Origin: Dyella sp. SG609 | GTDB taxonomy: Bacteria; Pseudomonadota; Gammaproteobacteria; Xanthomonadales; Rhodanobacteraceae | Assembly (NCBI RefSeq): GCF_012275375.1 | Contig: NZ_JAAZQJ010000006.1 | Span: 186,001-250,000 of the forward strand | Direction of reading: 5' to 3' | DNA length: 64,000 nt | Shown here: positions 51,304-59,079 of the stretch, one piece after another | Position numbering within the stretch: the stretch's first letter is position 1 | How the letters are laid out: every line of letters starts with the position of its first letter | The notes under the pieces: model-generated | The model's input: only the letters and a program-made list of their open reading frames with translations | Database searches by the model: none | Told to the model about the DNA's origin: nothing | Program-made: the position numbers and the translations under genes

Positions 51304-52694
51304 ACGCCATCGCGCCCGCGTCCAGCGCCGCCATCGCGCGGCGCATCCTGAAGGTGTCGCTGCCCCTGATGGGCTCGATGATCGGCAACCTGATCATGAT
51401 GCTGGTCGACCGCATCTGCCTGGCGCGGTACTCGGCCGATACGCTGGCGGCGTCCGGCCCCGCGGTGTACACGGCGATGGCGATCGTCGGCTTCTTCGTC
51501 GCCGTGGTGGGCTTCTCGCGTTCCTGCGTGGCGCAGGCCTATGGCCGCTCGGGGCACGCGGATGCGGCGTGGCAGGCGGCGATCGGCGTGGTGGTGGGCG
51601 TGGTGTTCGCGCTGCTGCTGTGGCTGATGGCGCCGCTGATGGCGTGGATCCCGGCGCTCAGCGACCGGCCGGCTAACCTCACGCGGCTGGAAGCGCAGTT
51701 TCTCTACTGGTCGGCGTATTTCGGCGCGGCAATGACCTTCAACATGGCGCTGTCGTCGTACTTCAACGGCATCGGCAAGACGCGCATCACCCTGGTGGCG
51801 GGACTGATCGGCCAGGCGGCAGGCATCGTGGCGACCATCGGCCTGGTGTTCGGCCGCTTCGGCCTGCCGGAGCTGGGCATGCGCGGTTCGGCGCTGGGCA
51901 CCCTGGCCGGCACCCTGGCGATCACGCTGATCTATGTGGCGTACATGCCCAGGGACGTGTGGAGCGACGTGCGGCGGCTGGTGGCGGCGCGCGGGCTGCA
52001 TCGCGGCGATCTGATGCCGCGGATCAGGAAGGGTGTGGCGCTGGGCGTGACGGCGGGCATCGGCAACTTCGGCAATGCGGCGTTTATCTGGATCATCGCC
52101 GGGCTGGGCGCGATCGCGCTGGCGGCCAACAACGTCAACCTCACGGTGAGCTATATCGGCGTGATTCCGCTGCTGGGCTTAGGGATAGGCTGCAGCGTGC
52201 TGTGCGGCAATGCGCTGGGGCAGGGGGAGTTCGAGCAGGTGCCGCGCATCATGCTGGTGACGCTGGCGCTGGAGCTGGCGTACGTGGCATTTACCGCATA
52301 TCTGCAGATCGTCACGCCGAACGTGCTGCTCGATCCGTTCGGGCTGGCGGACAAGCCCGACGAGATCCGCCACGCGGCGGTGGCCACCTCGAAAGTACTG
52401 TGGACGTACTCGCTGGCGTTCGCGTTCTCGATGACGGGGCAGGCGGTGCTGGAGGCGTTCGGCCTGACGCGGTTCCTGTTCGCGGTACGCTTCGTGATGA
52501 TGTGGGTGTTGAGCATTCCCACGGTTTATCTGATTACCTTGGGGCATGTGGGGGATGCGGAGTATCTGCCGACGGCATGGGTGGTGGGGTCGTCGTTCGA
52601 GGCGGGTATCGGGGTGCTGTATTTCTGGAGAATATGGGTGGCGGTGAGGCGGCGGCAGAACGAGATCGTGTTGAGGCCGCAAGTAGAAGCTTGA
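51300..52694 (+). CDS. MATE-family multidrug/metabolite exporter
   Basis: A 464-aa inner-membrane protein with about twelve hydrophobic segments in the two-bundle MATE pattern (for example SLPLMGSMIGNLIMMLVDRI and GVTAGIGNFGNAAFIWIIAG). MATE pumps export cationic or amphipathic compounds using Na+ or H+. In this operon it most likely exports the PKS product or gives self-resistance. The best start is the TTG at 51300, which overlaps the P450 stop (TTGA) and has GGGAGG about eight bases upstream. The first downstream ATG would cut into helix 1. The rare start and overlap imply translational coupling to the P450. Confidence 0.9.
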   Translation: MNAIAPASSAAIARRILKVSLPLMGSMIGNLIMMLVDRICLARYSADTLAASGPAVYTAMAIVGFFVAVVGFSRSCVAQAYGRSGHADAAWQAAIGVVVGVVFALLLWLMAPLMAWIPALSDRPANLTRLEAQFLYWSAYFGAAMTFNMALSSYFNGIGKTRITLVAGLIGQAAGIVATIGLVFGRFGLPELGMRGSALGTLAGTLAITLIYVAYMPRDVWSDVRRLVAARGLHRGDLMPRIRKGVALGVTAGIGNFGNAAFIWIIAGLGAIALAANNVNLTVSYIGVIPLLGLGIGCSVLCGNALGQGEFEQVPRIMLVTLALELAYVAFTAYLQIVTPNVLLDPFGLADKPDEIRHAAVATSKVLWTYSLAFAFSMTGQAVLEAFGLTRFLFAVRFVMMWVLSIPTVYLITLGHVGDAEYLPTAWVVGSSFEAGIGVLYFWRIWVAVRRRQNEIVLRPQVEA

Positions 52695-52724
52695 GCTCGC
52701 GTCGGTTCTGCAGTCTCGAATCCT

Positions 52725-52750
52725 TCTCCCTCCGGCGACCCGAAGGGAGA
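52725..52750. repeat. TCTCCCT/AGGGAGA palindrome
   Basis: A 7-bp stem with a 12-base loop in the gap between the MATE and PPTase genes. It is related to the CCTCTCC hairpins at 6489 and 12993. It may reduce read-through into the PPTase gene. Confidence 0.45.
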
Positions 52751-52786
52751 GGGGCTTGCGTAGAGGCGATGTGCAAAGGATAGGAC

Positions 52787-53485
52787 ATGCAGGAGTTGCG
52801 GCGCCTGTCGCTGGAGCGACATCCAGGGAATCTGCCCGACGCATTCGCGTTGCCGTTTGATGTGGAGGAAAGCGACGACACGCATTTCGCCCATCACGGC
52901 ATCGCCTGCCCGCCATCCATCGCGCGAAGCGTGGCAAAGCGCAAGGCGGAATATCTGGCCGGACGGCGTGCTGCGATGGCGGCGCTCTCGGAAGCTGGCG
53001 CTGAGGCGGGCGACCTGGCGATCGGGCCGTCGCGCGCGCCTGCATGGCCGCAGGGTTTTATCGGGAGCATTACGCATGCGGTGGGAATCGCGGCGGCCGT
53101 GGCCACGCGCGAAAACGCGGTACGCGGCGTCGGGATCGATATCGAGCACGTGGTGGCGCCAGGCGCGTTCGATGCCATCGTGCAATCGGTGGTCGATGCG
53201 GCGGAGCGCAAGGTGCTGGCCGCACTTGCGCGGCGGTTCGGCGAACCGATGGCGCTGACCATCGCGTTTTCCGCCAAGGAAAGTTTCTACAAGGCGACCG
53301 CGGCGGAAGTCGGCCGGGTCTTCGAGTTCAGTGCGCTGAAGATCGTCGATTCGAATGAAGTCGCGATCGAGGCGGAAATCGCCGAGAGCTTGGCGCCGGC
53401 GTTGCTGGCCGGCATGCGCTTCCGCCTGGGCTACTCGCTGCTCGACGACAGCACCGCCATCACCAGCTGCGCATGGAACCGCTGA
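52787..53485 (+). CDS. 4'-phosphopantetheinyl transferase, EntD/Sfp type
   Basis: A 232-aa enzyme that moves phosphopantetheine from CoA to the conserved serines of carrier domains. The Mg-binding GIDIE lies near residues 115-119 and the second motif FSAKESFYKA near 161-170. The EntD-like N-terminal half includes KRKAEYLAGRRAA. The ATG is preceded by AAGGATAGG. As the last same-direction gene after the PKS, P450 and exporter, it most likely activates the nine carrier domains of the megasynthase. It ends only four bases before the convergent PAP2 gene, marking the right edge of the cluster. Confidence 0.93.
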   Translation: MQELRRLSLERHPGNLPDAFALPFDVEESDDTHFAHHGIACPPSIARSVAKRKAEYLAGRRAAMAALSEAGAEAGDLAIGPSRAPAWPQGFIGSITHAVGIAAAVATRENAVRGVGIDIEHVVAPGAFDAIVQSVVDAAERKVLAALARRFGEPMALTIAFSAKESFYKATAAEVGRVFEFSALKIVDSNEVAIEAEIAESLAPALLAGMRFRLGYSLLDDSTAITSCAWNR

Positions 53486-53489
53486 CCGC

Positions 53490-54062
53490 TCAATGCATCC
53501 AATGCATCAGCGGCAGCACCCACAGCGAGAGCGAACCCAGCGCACCGCCGATCGCGGTGGCGGCGATCACATCGCTCGGATAATGCAGCCCCAGGATCAC
53601 CCGCGAGGCGCCGACCAGCGCCGTGAAGGTGAGCAGCAGCGGGGCCAGCAGGGGGTACCAGGCCAGCGCCACGATGGTGAAGCTCACCGCCTGCAAGGTA
53701 TGGCCGGAGGGAAAGCTGAATTCGTCCAGCGGCGGCACGTGGGCGATCACGCCGGGGCAGGCGCGGAACGGGCGCGGGCGGCGGGTCCAGCGCTTGAGCA
53801 GGCGGTACAGCAGCAGGGCGGTCAGGCCGGTGATGGCCATCTGCGCGGCGGCGGCCAGGCCGCGGCGGCCGTCGAACAGGGCCAGGGCCAGCATCAGCGA
53901 ATACCAGAACACCCCGTCGCCCAGGCGGCTGACGAGGCCGAAGAACACGCCGACGGCGCGGCGCGCGCCCCAGTGGTTGGCGGCGACGCAGATGCGCCGG
54001 TCGATGGCAAAACGTGGTCCGGCGGAAAGCTCAGGCGTGTGCAGCGGCGGCAGAGTGTTCAT
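53490..54062 (-). CDS. PAP2-family membrane phosphatase
   Basis: A 190-aa inner-membrane protein of the PAP2 (type 2 phosphatidic acid phosphatase) superfamily. The three family motifs are present: KRWTRRPRP, FPSGH and SRVILGLHYPSD. Hydrophobic helices surround them. ATG 54062 is chosen because GGAG lies about eight bases upstream; the ATG at 54086 has no such site. The gene overlaps the end of the glycosyltransferase by 32 bases and is probably co-transcribed with it. The substrate could be undecaprenyl pyrophosphate or a phospholipid; the sequence does not decide. It belongs to the chromosome rather than the PKS cluster, being on the other strand. Confidence 0.88.
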   Translation of the reverse strand: MNTLPPLHTPELSAGPRFAIDRRICVAANHWGARRAVGVFFGLVSRLGDGVFWYSLMLALALFDGRRGLAAAAQMAITGLTALLLYRLLKRWTRRPRPFRACPGVIAHVPPLDEFSFPSGHTLQAVSFTIVALAWYPLLAPLLLTFTALVGASRVILGLHYPSDVIAATAIGGALGSLSLWVLPLMHWMH

Positions 54063-55191
54063 CGCGATGCTCCTTGGCCAGTTCACGCAACAGGGATTCG
54101 AATTCGCGGATCACCGCGTCCGGCGAGAGGTTGGCGATGCTGGCCTGCGCCGCGCGGCCCATGTGGCGGATCAGGCTGGCGTTGGCGGTGAGCGTGCAGG
54201 CAGCGTCGATAAAGGCGCGCTCGTTGCCGGCCTCGATGCGGAAGCCGTTGATGCCGGAGGACAGATGCTCGCGCGCGGCGCCTTCCTCGTAGGCCACCAC
54301 CGGCAGGCCGGCGGCGAGCGCTTCGAGGATCACATTGCCGAAGGTTTCGCTGAGGCTGGGGAAGGGGAATACGTCGGCGCTGGCGTAGTGGCGCGACAAT
54401 GCCTCGCCGCGTTGCACGCCGGCGAAGATGAAGTCGGGATTGGCCGCCTGCAGCGCCGCGCGCGAGGGGCCGTCGCCCACCCACACGTAGCGGGCCTTGG
54501 GTACGTCGCGCTGGATCGCGCGGAAGGTGCGCACGGCCAGGTCCAGGTTCTTTTCCGCGGCGATGCGTCCGACGTAGAGCACCACCGGCGTATTGCCGTC
54601 GACGCCCCAGGAGGCGCGCAGTTCGAGATCGCGGTGGCTGGGATGGAACAGCTGGGTGTCCACGGCGCGGCGCAGCAGGCGCACCGTTTCGACGCCCAGG
54701 TCCGCCAGTTCGCGCGCCAGTGCGTCGGTCGGCACCAGGGTGGCGGCGGCGCGGCAGTGGAAGCGGCGCAGGTAGCCGCGCACGACCGGGGTAAGGAAGC
54801 CCACGCCGTAGTGGTTGGCGTAGGTATCGAAACGGGTGTGGAAGCCGGTGGCCGCGGGAATGCCCAGCGCCTTGGCCGCGCGCACCGCCGACCAGCCCAG
54901 CGGGCCCTCGGTGGCGACGTAGATGGCGTCGGGGCGCAGCCGCGTCCAGCGTTCGCGCAGGTTGCGGCCGGCCGGCAGGCCGAAGCGCAGGCCCGGATAG
55001 CGCGGCAGTGCGGCGCCGCGCATTTCGACAGGGAAGATGCCCGGCTCGTCGTGGAACGGTTCGGCCTGGCGCGGCCGGGTCAGCTCGACGGTGTGGCCGC
55101 GAGCGGCGAGGCCGGCGGCGAGGCTGTGCACGGTAAGTGCGACCCCGTTGATTTCCGGCGGATACGTCTCAGTGACAATGCCGATGCGCAT
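54031..55191 (-). CDS. GT4-family glycosyltransferase
   Basis: A 386-aa glycosyltransferase with the two-Rossmann GT-B fold. Its N terminus, RIGIVTETYPPEINGVA, is typical of the MgtA-like mannosyl/glycosyl transferases. The C-terminal donor site contains LYVGRIAAEKNLD, WVGDGPSR and the EX7E region PSLSETFGNVILEALAAG. No signal peptide is present; it is probably cytosolic or membrane-associated. It is paired with the PAP2 gene, which hints at a role in glycolipid or envelope polysaccharide synthesis. The acceptor is unknown. Confidence 0.88.
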   Translation of the reverse strand: MRIGIVTETYPPEINGVALTVHSLAAGLAARGHTVELTRPRQAEPFHDEPGIFPVEMRGAALPRYPGLRFGLPAGRNLRERWTRLRPDAIYVATEGPLGWSAVRAAKALGIPAATGFHTRFDTYANHYGVGFLTPVVRGYLRRFHCRAAATLVPTDALARELADLGVETVRLLRRAVDTQLFHPSHRDLELRASWGVDGNTPVVLYVGRIAAEKNLDLAVRTFRAIQRDVPKARYVWVGDGPSRAALQAANPDFIFAGVQRGEALSRHYASADVFPFPSLSETFGNVILEALAAGLPVVAYEEGAAREHLSSGINGFRIEAGNERAFIDAACTLTANASLIRHMGRAAQASIANLSPDAVIREFESLLRELAKEHRDEHSAAAAHA

Positions 55192-55360
55192 GGCGATACC
55201 TGTGCTGGCCCGGCATAGATTCGTCCTGGGGCGTTGCGGGGGCGTGGCGCGTTCATGACGCCCGCGTTACGACTGCTCCCAGTTGAGAGTTCGTAGGGCG
55301 CTTTCCGCATGACGATGCGCTTACACTGGCCGTCCCCCTTCATGCCAAGGAGATCCCACG

Positions 55361-55795
55361 ATGAAGCGCATCCTGTTCGCTCTGGCCCTGGCCTCGACGG
55401 CCGCCGCCGCGATCGCCGCCGACGCTCCCGGCCTGCCGGTGACCAAGTCCCCCGCCGGCGCCGAGGTCTACATCATCAGCCCGAAGGACGGCGCCACCGT
55501 GGGCCAGGAATTCACCGTCACGTTCGGCCTCAAGGGCATGGGCGTGGCCCCGGCCGGGGTGAAGAAGGACGGCACCGGCCATCACCACCTGCTGGTCGAC
55601 GTGAAGGACCTGCCGGCCGCCGGCCAGGTGATTCCGAAGGACGAGAACCACCTGCACTTCGGCAACGGCCAGACCGAGACCACGGTGAAGCTCAAGCCCG
55701 GCACGCACACGCTGCAGCTGGAGCTGGCGGACGAGAACCACATTCCGTTCGATCCGGCGGTGGTCTCGAAGAAGATCACCGTGCATGTGAAGTAA
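55361..55795 (+). CDS. DUF4399 periplasmic protein
   Basis: A 144-aa exported protein with a clean signal peptide (MKRILFALALASTAAAAIAA). The mature part has the DUF4399 pattern: VYIISPKDGATVG, a His-rich centre GTGHHHLLVD, HLHFGNGQTE and a final LELADENHIPFDP. The histidine clusters suggest metal binding, but the function of the family is not established. AAGGAG lies seven bases before the ATG. The gene is divergent from the glycosyltransferase and convergent with the outer-membrane protein gene, with a large inverted repeat after its stop. Confidence 0.9.
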   Translation: MKRILFALALASTAAAAIAADAPGLPVTKSPAGAEVYIISPKDGATVGQEFTVTFGLKGMGVAPAGVKKDGTGHHHLLVDVKDLPAAGQVIPKDENHLHFGNGQTETTVKLKPGTHTLQLELADENHIPFDPAVVSKKITVHVK

Positions 55796-55817
55796 GGCAA
55801 CGGCTGACACCTCCGGC

Positions 55818-55908
55818 GTAGGTTGGGGTGAGCCGAAGGCGAACCCCAACATTCGTGCGATGCGTGTGCTGCAACGTTGGGGTTCGCCTTCGGCTCACCC
55901 CAACCTAC
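55818..55908. repeat. Large inverted repeat between convergent genes
   Basis: Arms of 33 bases at 55818-55850 and 55876-55908 are perfect reverse complements with a 25-base spacer. Each arm also folds on itself (GTTGGGG with CCCCAAC). It lies in the 128-base gap between two convergent genes and could terminate both. A variant single arm is at 5766-5796. Confidence 0.9.
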
Positions 55909-55923
55909 GCCACAGGTTCGGGG

Positions 55924-56694
55924 TCAGCGCCCGAAAAACATCGCCACGCCGAGCCCGGCCTCCCAGCTCGGCGCATGCCCGCCCAGGCGGTGGCGCACCC
56001 AGCTGTCGAACTGCAGATTGGCCAGCGGCTGCCAGGCCAGGTCGGTGCCGGCTTCGCTGCCGAAGCCCTGGCTGCCGTCGTGCTGGGCCATGGCTTCGAG
56101 ATACGCGCCGAACTGCGGATTGAACTGGTAGCCGATGCTGGGCGCGAACTGGACGCTGTCCTTGCCGCCGCTGCGCTGCCATTGCGCGTAATAGCCGAAG
56201 GCCACTTTGCCGCCGGTCTGCTGGGTGGCGTCGAAGCCCAAGGTGTAGGCGGGATGGTCGTTGCGGAAGGCGCGCGCGCCGTCGGTGAATTCCGCAGTGC
56301 CGAGCAGGCCCCACGACCATACGTCGCCGGTGACGGGGACCCATTTCAGGCCCAGCGTGGTGTCGCCGCGGCCGTGCACGGACGCTTGCCCGGTCTGGCG
56401 CAGGCGGTTGTACGGCGTGCCGCCGAGCTGCAGTTCGGTACCGCCGCCCAGGCCCAGGCGCAGCAGGCTGTCGTACATGGACAGGTCGCTGCGGGCGCCG
56501 GCGTCGCGCTGGCGGCTCCAGTCGGGCAGGCCTTGTTCGTAGGCGAACTGGCCGGCGTGCAGCGGGTTGGTGGCGAAGCCCCAGCCGGGGCGGTCGAAGC
56601 CGGGGGCGTCGTCAGCCAGCGCCGCGGCGGCGCCGCTGGCCAGAAGGGCCGCCAGCAGGGCGCGGTGCCACCGGCCGAATCGGCTAAAATCCAT
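55924..56694 (-). CDS. Outer-membrane beta-barrel protein, phenol-degradation MetA-like
   Basis: A 256-aa exported protein with a signal peptide ([17 protein letters not shown]) and a mature part made of alternating strands with aromatic girdles, ending in the outer-membrane style VAMFFGR. Its composition and length fit the transporter family often labelled 'MetA-pathway of phenol degradation', a name not tied to proven function. ATG 56694 is used because GGAGC sits just upstream; the ATG at 56724 would overlap the divergent gltX start exactly. Only 29 bases separate the two divergent starts, so their promoters must lie inside each other's 5' ends. Confidence 0.75.
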   Translation of the reverse strand: MDFSRFGRWHRALLAALLASGAAAALADDAPGFDRPGWGFATNPLHAGQFAYEQGLPDWSRQRDAGARSDLSMYDSLLRLGLGGGTELQLGGTPYNRLRQTGQASVHGRGDTTLGLKWVPVTGDVWSWGLLGTAEFTDGARAFRNDHPAYTLGFDATQQTGGKVAFGYYAQWQRSGGKDSVQFAPSIGYQFNPQFGAYLEAMAQHDGSQGFGSEAGTDLAWQPLANLQFDSWVRHRLGGHAPSWEAGLGVAMFFGR

Positions 56695-56723
56695 CGTTTC
56701 GCTCCATACCCCAAGAAGATCCA

Positions 56724-58124
56724 ATGACCGTCCGCACCCGCTTCGCCCCCAGTCCTACCGGCTTCCTGCATATCGGCGGCGCCCGCACCGCGCTGTATTG
56801 CTGGCTGGAAGCGCGCCGCCGCGGCGGCCAGTTCGTGCTGCGCATCGAGGATACCGACCGCGAGCGCTCCACGCAGGAGGCGGTGCAGGCCATCCTGGAC
56901 GGCATGCGCTGGCTGGGCCTGGTCCACGACGAAGGCCCGGTCTACCAGACCCATCGCCTGGAGCGCTACAAGCAGGTGGCCGACGAGCTGCTCAAGGCCG
57001 GCAAGGCGTACTACGCCTACGAGAGCAAGGAAGAGATCGAGGCGATGCGCGAGGCCGCCATGGCCCGCGGCGAGAAGCCGCGCTACAACGGCTATTACCG
57101 CGACCGCAACGAGCCGCTGCGCGACGATCCCAACCGGGTGATCCGCTTCAAGAACCCGCTGGAAGGCTCGGTGGTGTTCGACGACAAGGTGAAGGGCCGC
57201 GTGGAGTGGGCCAATGCCGAGCTGGACGACCTGGTGATCTTCCGCTCCGACGGCTGGCCGACCTACAACTTCGCCGTGGTGGTGGACGACATCGACATGG
57301 GCATCACCGAGGTGATCCGCGGCGACGACCACGTCAACAACACGCCGCGCCAGATCAACATCTACAAGGCGCTGGACAAGCCGGTGCCGGAGTTCGCGCA
57401 CCTGCCGATGATCCTCGGCCCCGACGGCCAGAAGCTGAGCAAGCGCCACGGCGCGGTGAGCGTCATGCAGTACCGCGACGACGGCTTCCTGCCGCACGCG
57501 CTGCTCAACTACCTGGTGCGCCTGGGCTGGTCGCATGGCGACCAGGAGATCTTCTCCGCGCAGGAGATGATCGCGCTGTTCGATATCGGCGACGTCAACA
57601 AGGCCGCTTCGCGCTTCGACGTCACCAAGCTTTCCTGGCTCAACCAGCATTACCTGAAGACCGACGAGCCGCAGGCGATCGCGCCGGAATTCGAGCACCA
57701 GCTGCAGCTGGCCGGCATCGACTACAGCAAGGGCCCGGCGCCGGCCGACGTGATCGTGGCGCTGCGCGACCGCGTGCAGACGCTGAAGGAAATGGCCGAG
57801 CGCGCGAAGATCTGGTACGGCCCGATCGTCGAATGGGACGACAAGGCGGTGGCCAAGCACCTGCGCAACGACAGCGCCATCGCGGTGCTGGAGCAGGCCA
57901 GGGCGCTGTTCGCCGCCTGCGAATGGACGCCGGAAGCGATCCACCAGGCGGTGGAGCAGATCGCCGCGAAACTGGAGCTGGGCATGGGCAAGATCGCCCA
58001 GCCGCTGCGCGTGGCGATGACCGGCACCCAGGTGTCGCCGTCGATCGATCACACGGTGTTCCTGGCCGGCCGCGAGGAAGCGCTCAAGCGCATCGACGAC
58101 GCCATCGCGCGGGCGCGCGGCTAA
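56724..58124 (+). CDS. gltX: Glutamyl-tRNA synthetase
   Basis: GltX charges tRNA-Glu with glutamate in the cytoplasm. The protein is 466 aa, normal for the bacterial discriminating enzyme. The class I signatures are present: [16 protein letters not shown] (HIGH box) near residues 6-21 and KLSKRHG (KMSKS box) near 237-243. The catalytic domain also shows RIEDTDRER and [11 protein letters not shown]. The C-terminal helical anticodon domain ends in DDAIARARG. Unmistakable. Confidence 0.98.
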   Translation: MTVRTRFAPSPTGFLHIGGARTALYCWLEARRRGGQFVLRIEDTDRERSTQEAVQAILDGMRWLGLVHDEGPVYQTHRLERYKQVADELLKAGKAYYAYESKEEIEAMREAAMARGEKPRYNGYYRDRNEPLRDDPNRVIRFKNPLEGSVVFDDKVKGRVEWANAELDDLVIFRSDGWPTYNFAVVVDDIDMGITEVIRGDDHVNNTPRQINIYKALDKPVPEFAHLPMILGPDGQKLSKRHGAVSVMQYRDDGFLPHALLNYLVRLGWSHGDQEIFSAQEMIALFDIGDVNKAASRFDVTKLSWLNQHYLKTDEPQAIAPEFEHQLQLAGIDYSKGPAPADVIVALRDRVQTLKEMAERAKIWYGPIVEWDDKAVAKHLRNDSAIAVLEQARALFAACEWTPEAIHQAVEQIAAKLELGMGKIAQPLRVAMTGTQVSPSIDHTVFLAGREEALKRIDDAIARARG

Positions 58125-58139
58125 GGCGCGCGCGCCGCC

Positions 58140-58418
58140 GTGGACGAGCTGCTCGCCAGCGCCACCCAGGGCGTGGACATGGATGCGCCGGACGCGAGCT
58201 GGCACATCTTCTGGAACATCATGGCGATGGTGCCGTGGGCGGCGCTGTTCTGGTGGTCGCTGGTGTTCGTGGCGGTCGGCGCGCTGCTGGGCTGGTGGCG
58301 CGGGCGCACCTGGGAAGGCGTGGTGTGGGCGGCGGTGCTGGGGCCGCTGGGCTGGGTGGCGATCCTGCTGCGGCCCAGGCGGCTGTTGCCGCCGCCGCTG
58401 CCGCGCCGGCGGCCCTGA
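58140..58418 (+). CDS. Small two-helix membrane protein
   Basis: A 92-aa predicted protein starting at GTG 58140, 15 bases after gltX. Two strong hydrophobic segments (about 22-48, IFWNIMAMVPWAALFWWSLVF, and 58-78, WEGVVWAAVLGPLGWVAILL) are joined by GWWRGRTWEG. A Pro/Arg-rich tail follows. The family is not recognised. Real coding is supported by the coherent membrane pattern and tight spacing to gltX, but there is no good ribosome site, so it may be translated by coupling. Confidence 0.6.
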   Translation: MDELLASATQGVDMDAPDASWHIFWNIMAMVPWAALFWWSLVFVAVGALLGWWRGRTWEGVVWAAVLGPLGWVAILLRPRRLLPPPLPRRRP

Positions 58419-58477
58419 ACGGGCTCTTGCCGGGCTCTTACCCGGGCCGGTGTATCATCGCGCCCCGAGGTGAACCC

Positions 58478-58960
58478 ATGAGCCATTCCGCTACCGACAA
58501 GCCGCACGATCACCACCATCACGACGATGCCAAGGGCTTCGTGCGCGCGGTGGAAAACGCGAGCGAGGAACGCGGGTTGCGCCTGACCCCGCTGCGCAAG
58601 GAAGTGCTGGAACTGGTGGCTGCCGCCGGCAAGCCGGTGAAGGCCTACGACCTGCTCGACCACCTGCGCGAGCGCCATGGCAATGCGGCGCCGCCCACGG
58701 TGTACCGCGCGCTCGATTTCCTGCTCGAGCACGGCTTCATCCACAAGCTGGAATCGATCAACGCGTTCGTGTCCTGCCACCATCCGGCGGAGGCGCACCA
58801 GGTGCCGTTCCTGATCTGCGACGTGTGTTCCAGCGCGCAGGAAGTGTGCGACGAGCGCGTGGCCGAACTGATCGAGGCGCAGGCCAAGGCGTTCGGCTTC
58901 CGTCCGCAGGCGCAGACGCTGGAAGTGCACGGCATCTGCAAGAACTGCCGCAAGGGCTGA
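58478..58960 (+). CDS. zur: Fur-family zinc uptake regulator Zur
   Basis: A 160-aa Fur-family repressor. The N terminus is His-rich (DKPHDHHHHDD). The winged helix includes LRLTPLRKEVLELV and PPTVYRALDFLLEHG, followed by the dimer domain with the HHPAEAHQV metal site. Two CxxC pairs (ICDVCSS and CKNCRKG) form the structural zinc site. Zur rather than Fur is favoured by the neighbours: a ZnuD-like receptor, a MerC protein and a zinc CDF exporter follow within 4 kb, with a Zur-box-like palindrome between two of them. ATG 58478 is preceded by GAGGTGAA. Confidence 0.88.
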   Translation: MSHSATDKPHDHHHHDDAKGFVRAVENASEERGLRLTPLRKEVLELVAAAGKPVKAYDLLDHLRERHGNAAPPTVYRALDFLLEHGFIHKLESINAFVSCHHPAEAHQVPFLICDVCSSAQEVCDERVAELIEAQAKAFGFRPQAQTLEVHGICKNCRKG

Positions 58961-58988
58961 GGCCCGTTTTCTGTCTCGGATAAAAGGC

Positions 58989-59017
58989 GGGGCGCGATGT
59001 ATTGCACATCGCGCCCC
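58989..59017. terminator. Bidirectional hairpin between zur and the receptor gene
   Basis: GGGGCGCGATGT and ACATCGCGCCCC form a 12-bp perfect stem with a 5-base loop in the gap between two convergent genes. TTGG and TTTC follow on the right and AAAA precedes on the left, so it can serve both strands. Confidence 0.8.
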
Positions 59018-59079
59018 TTGGTTTCGGCCGCGCCATCGAGGGGGGAGAGGGGCTGGCGCGGCCGAGAACGCGGTGGTGC

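Noticed and set aside
53490-55191. PAP2 and glycosyltransferase genes as part of the PKS cluster
   Set aside because: They are on the opposite strand, overlap each other, and have a plausible envelope role; the PPTase gene marks a natural boundary.
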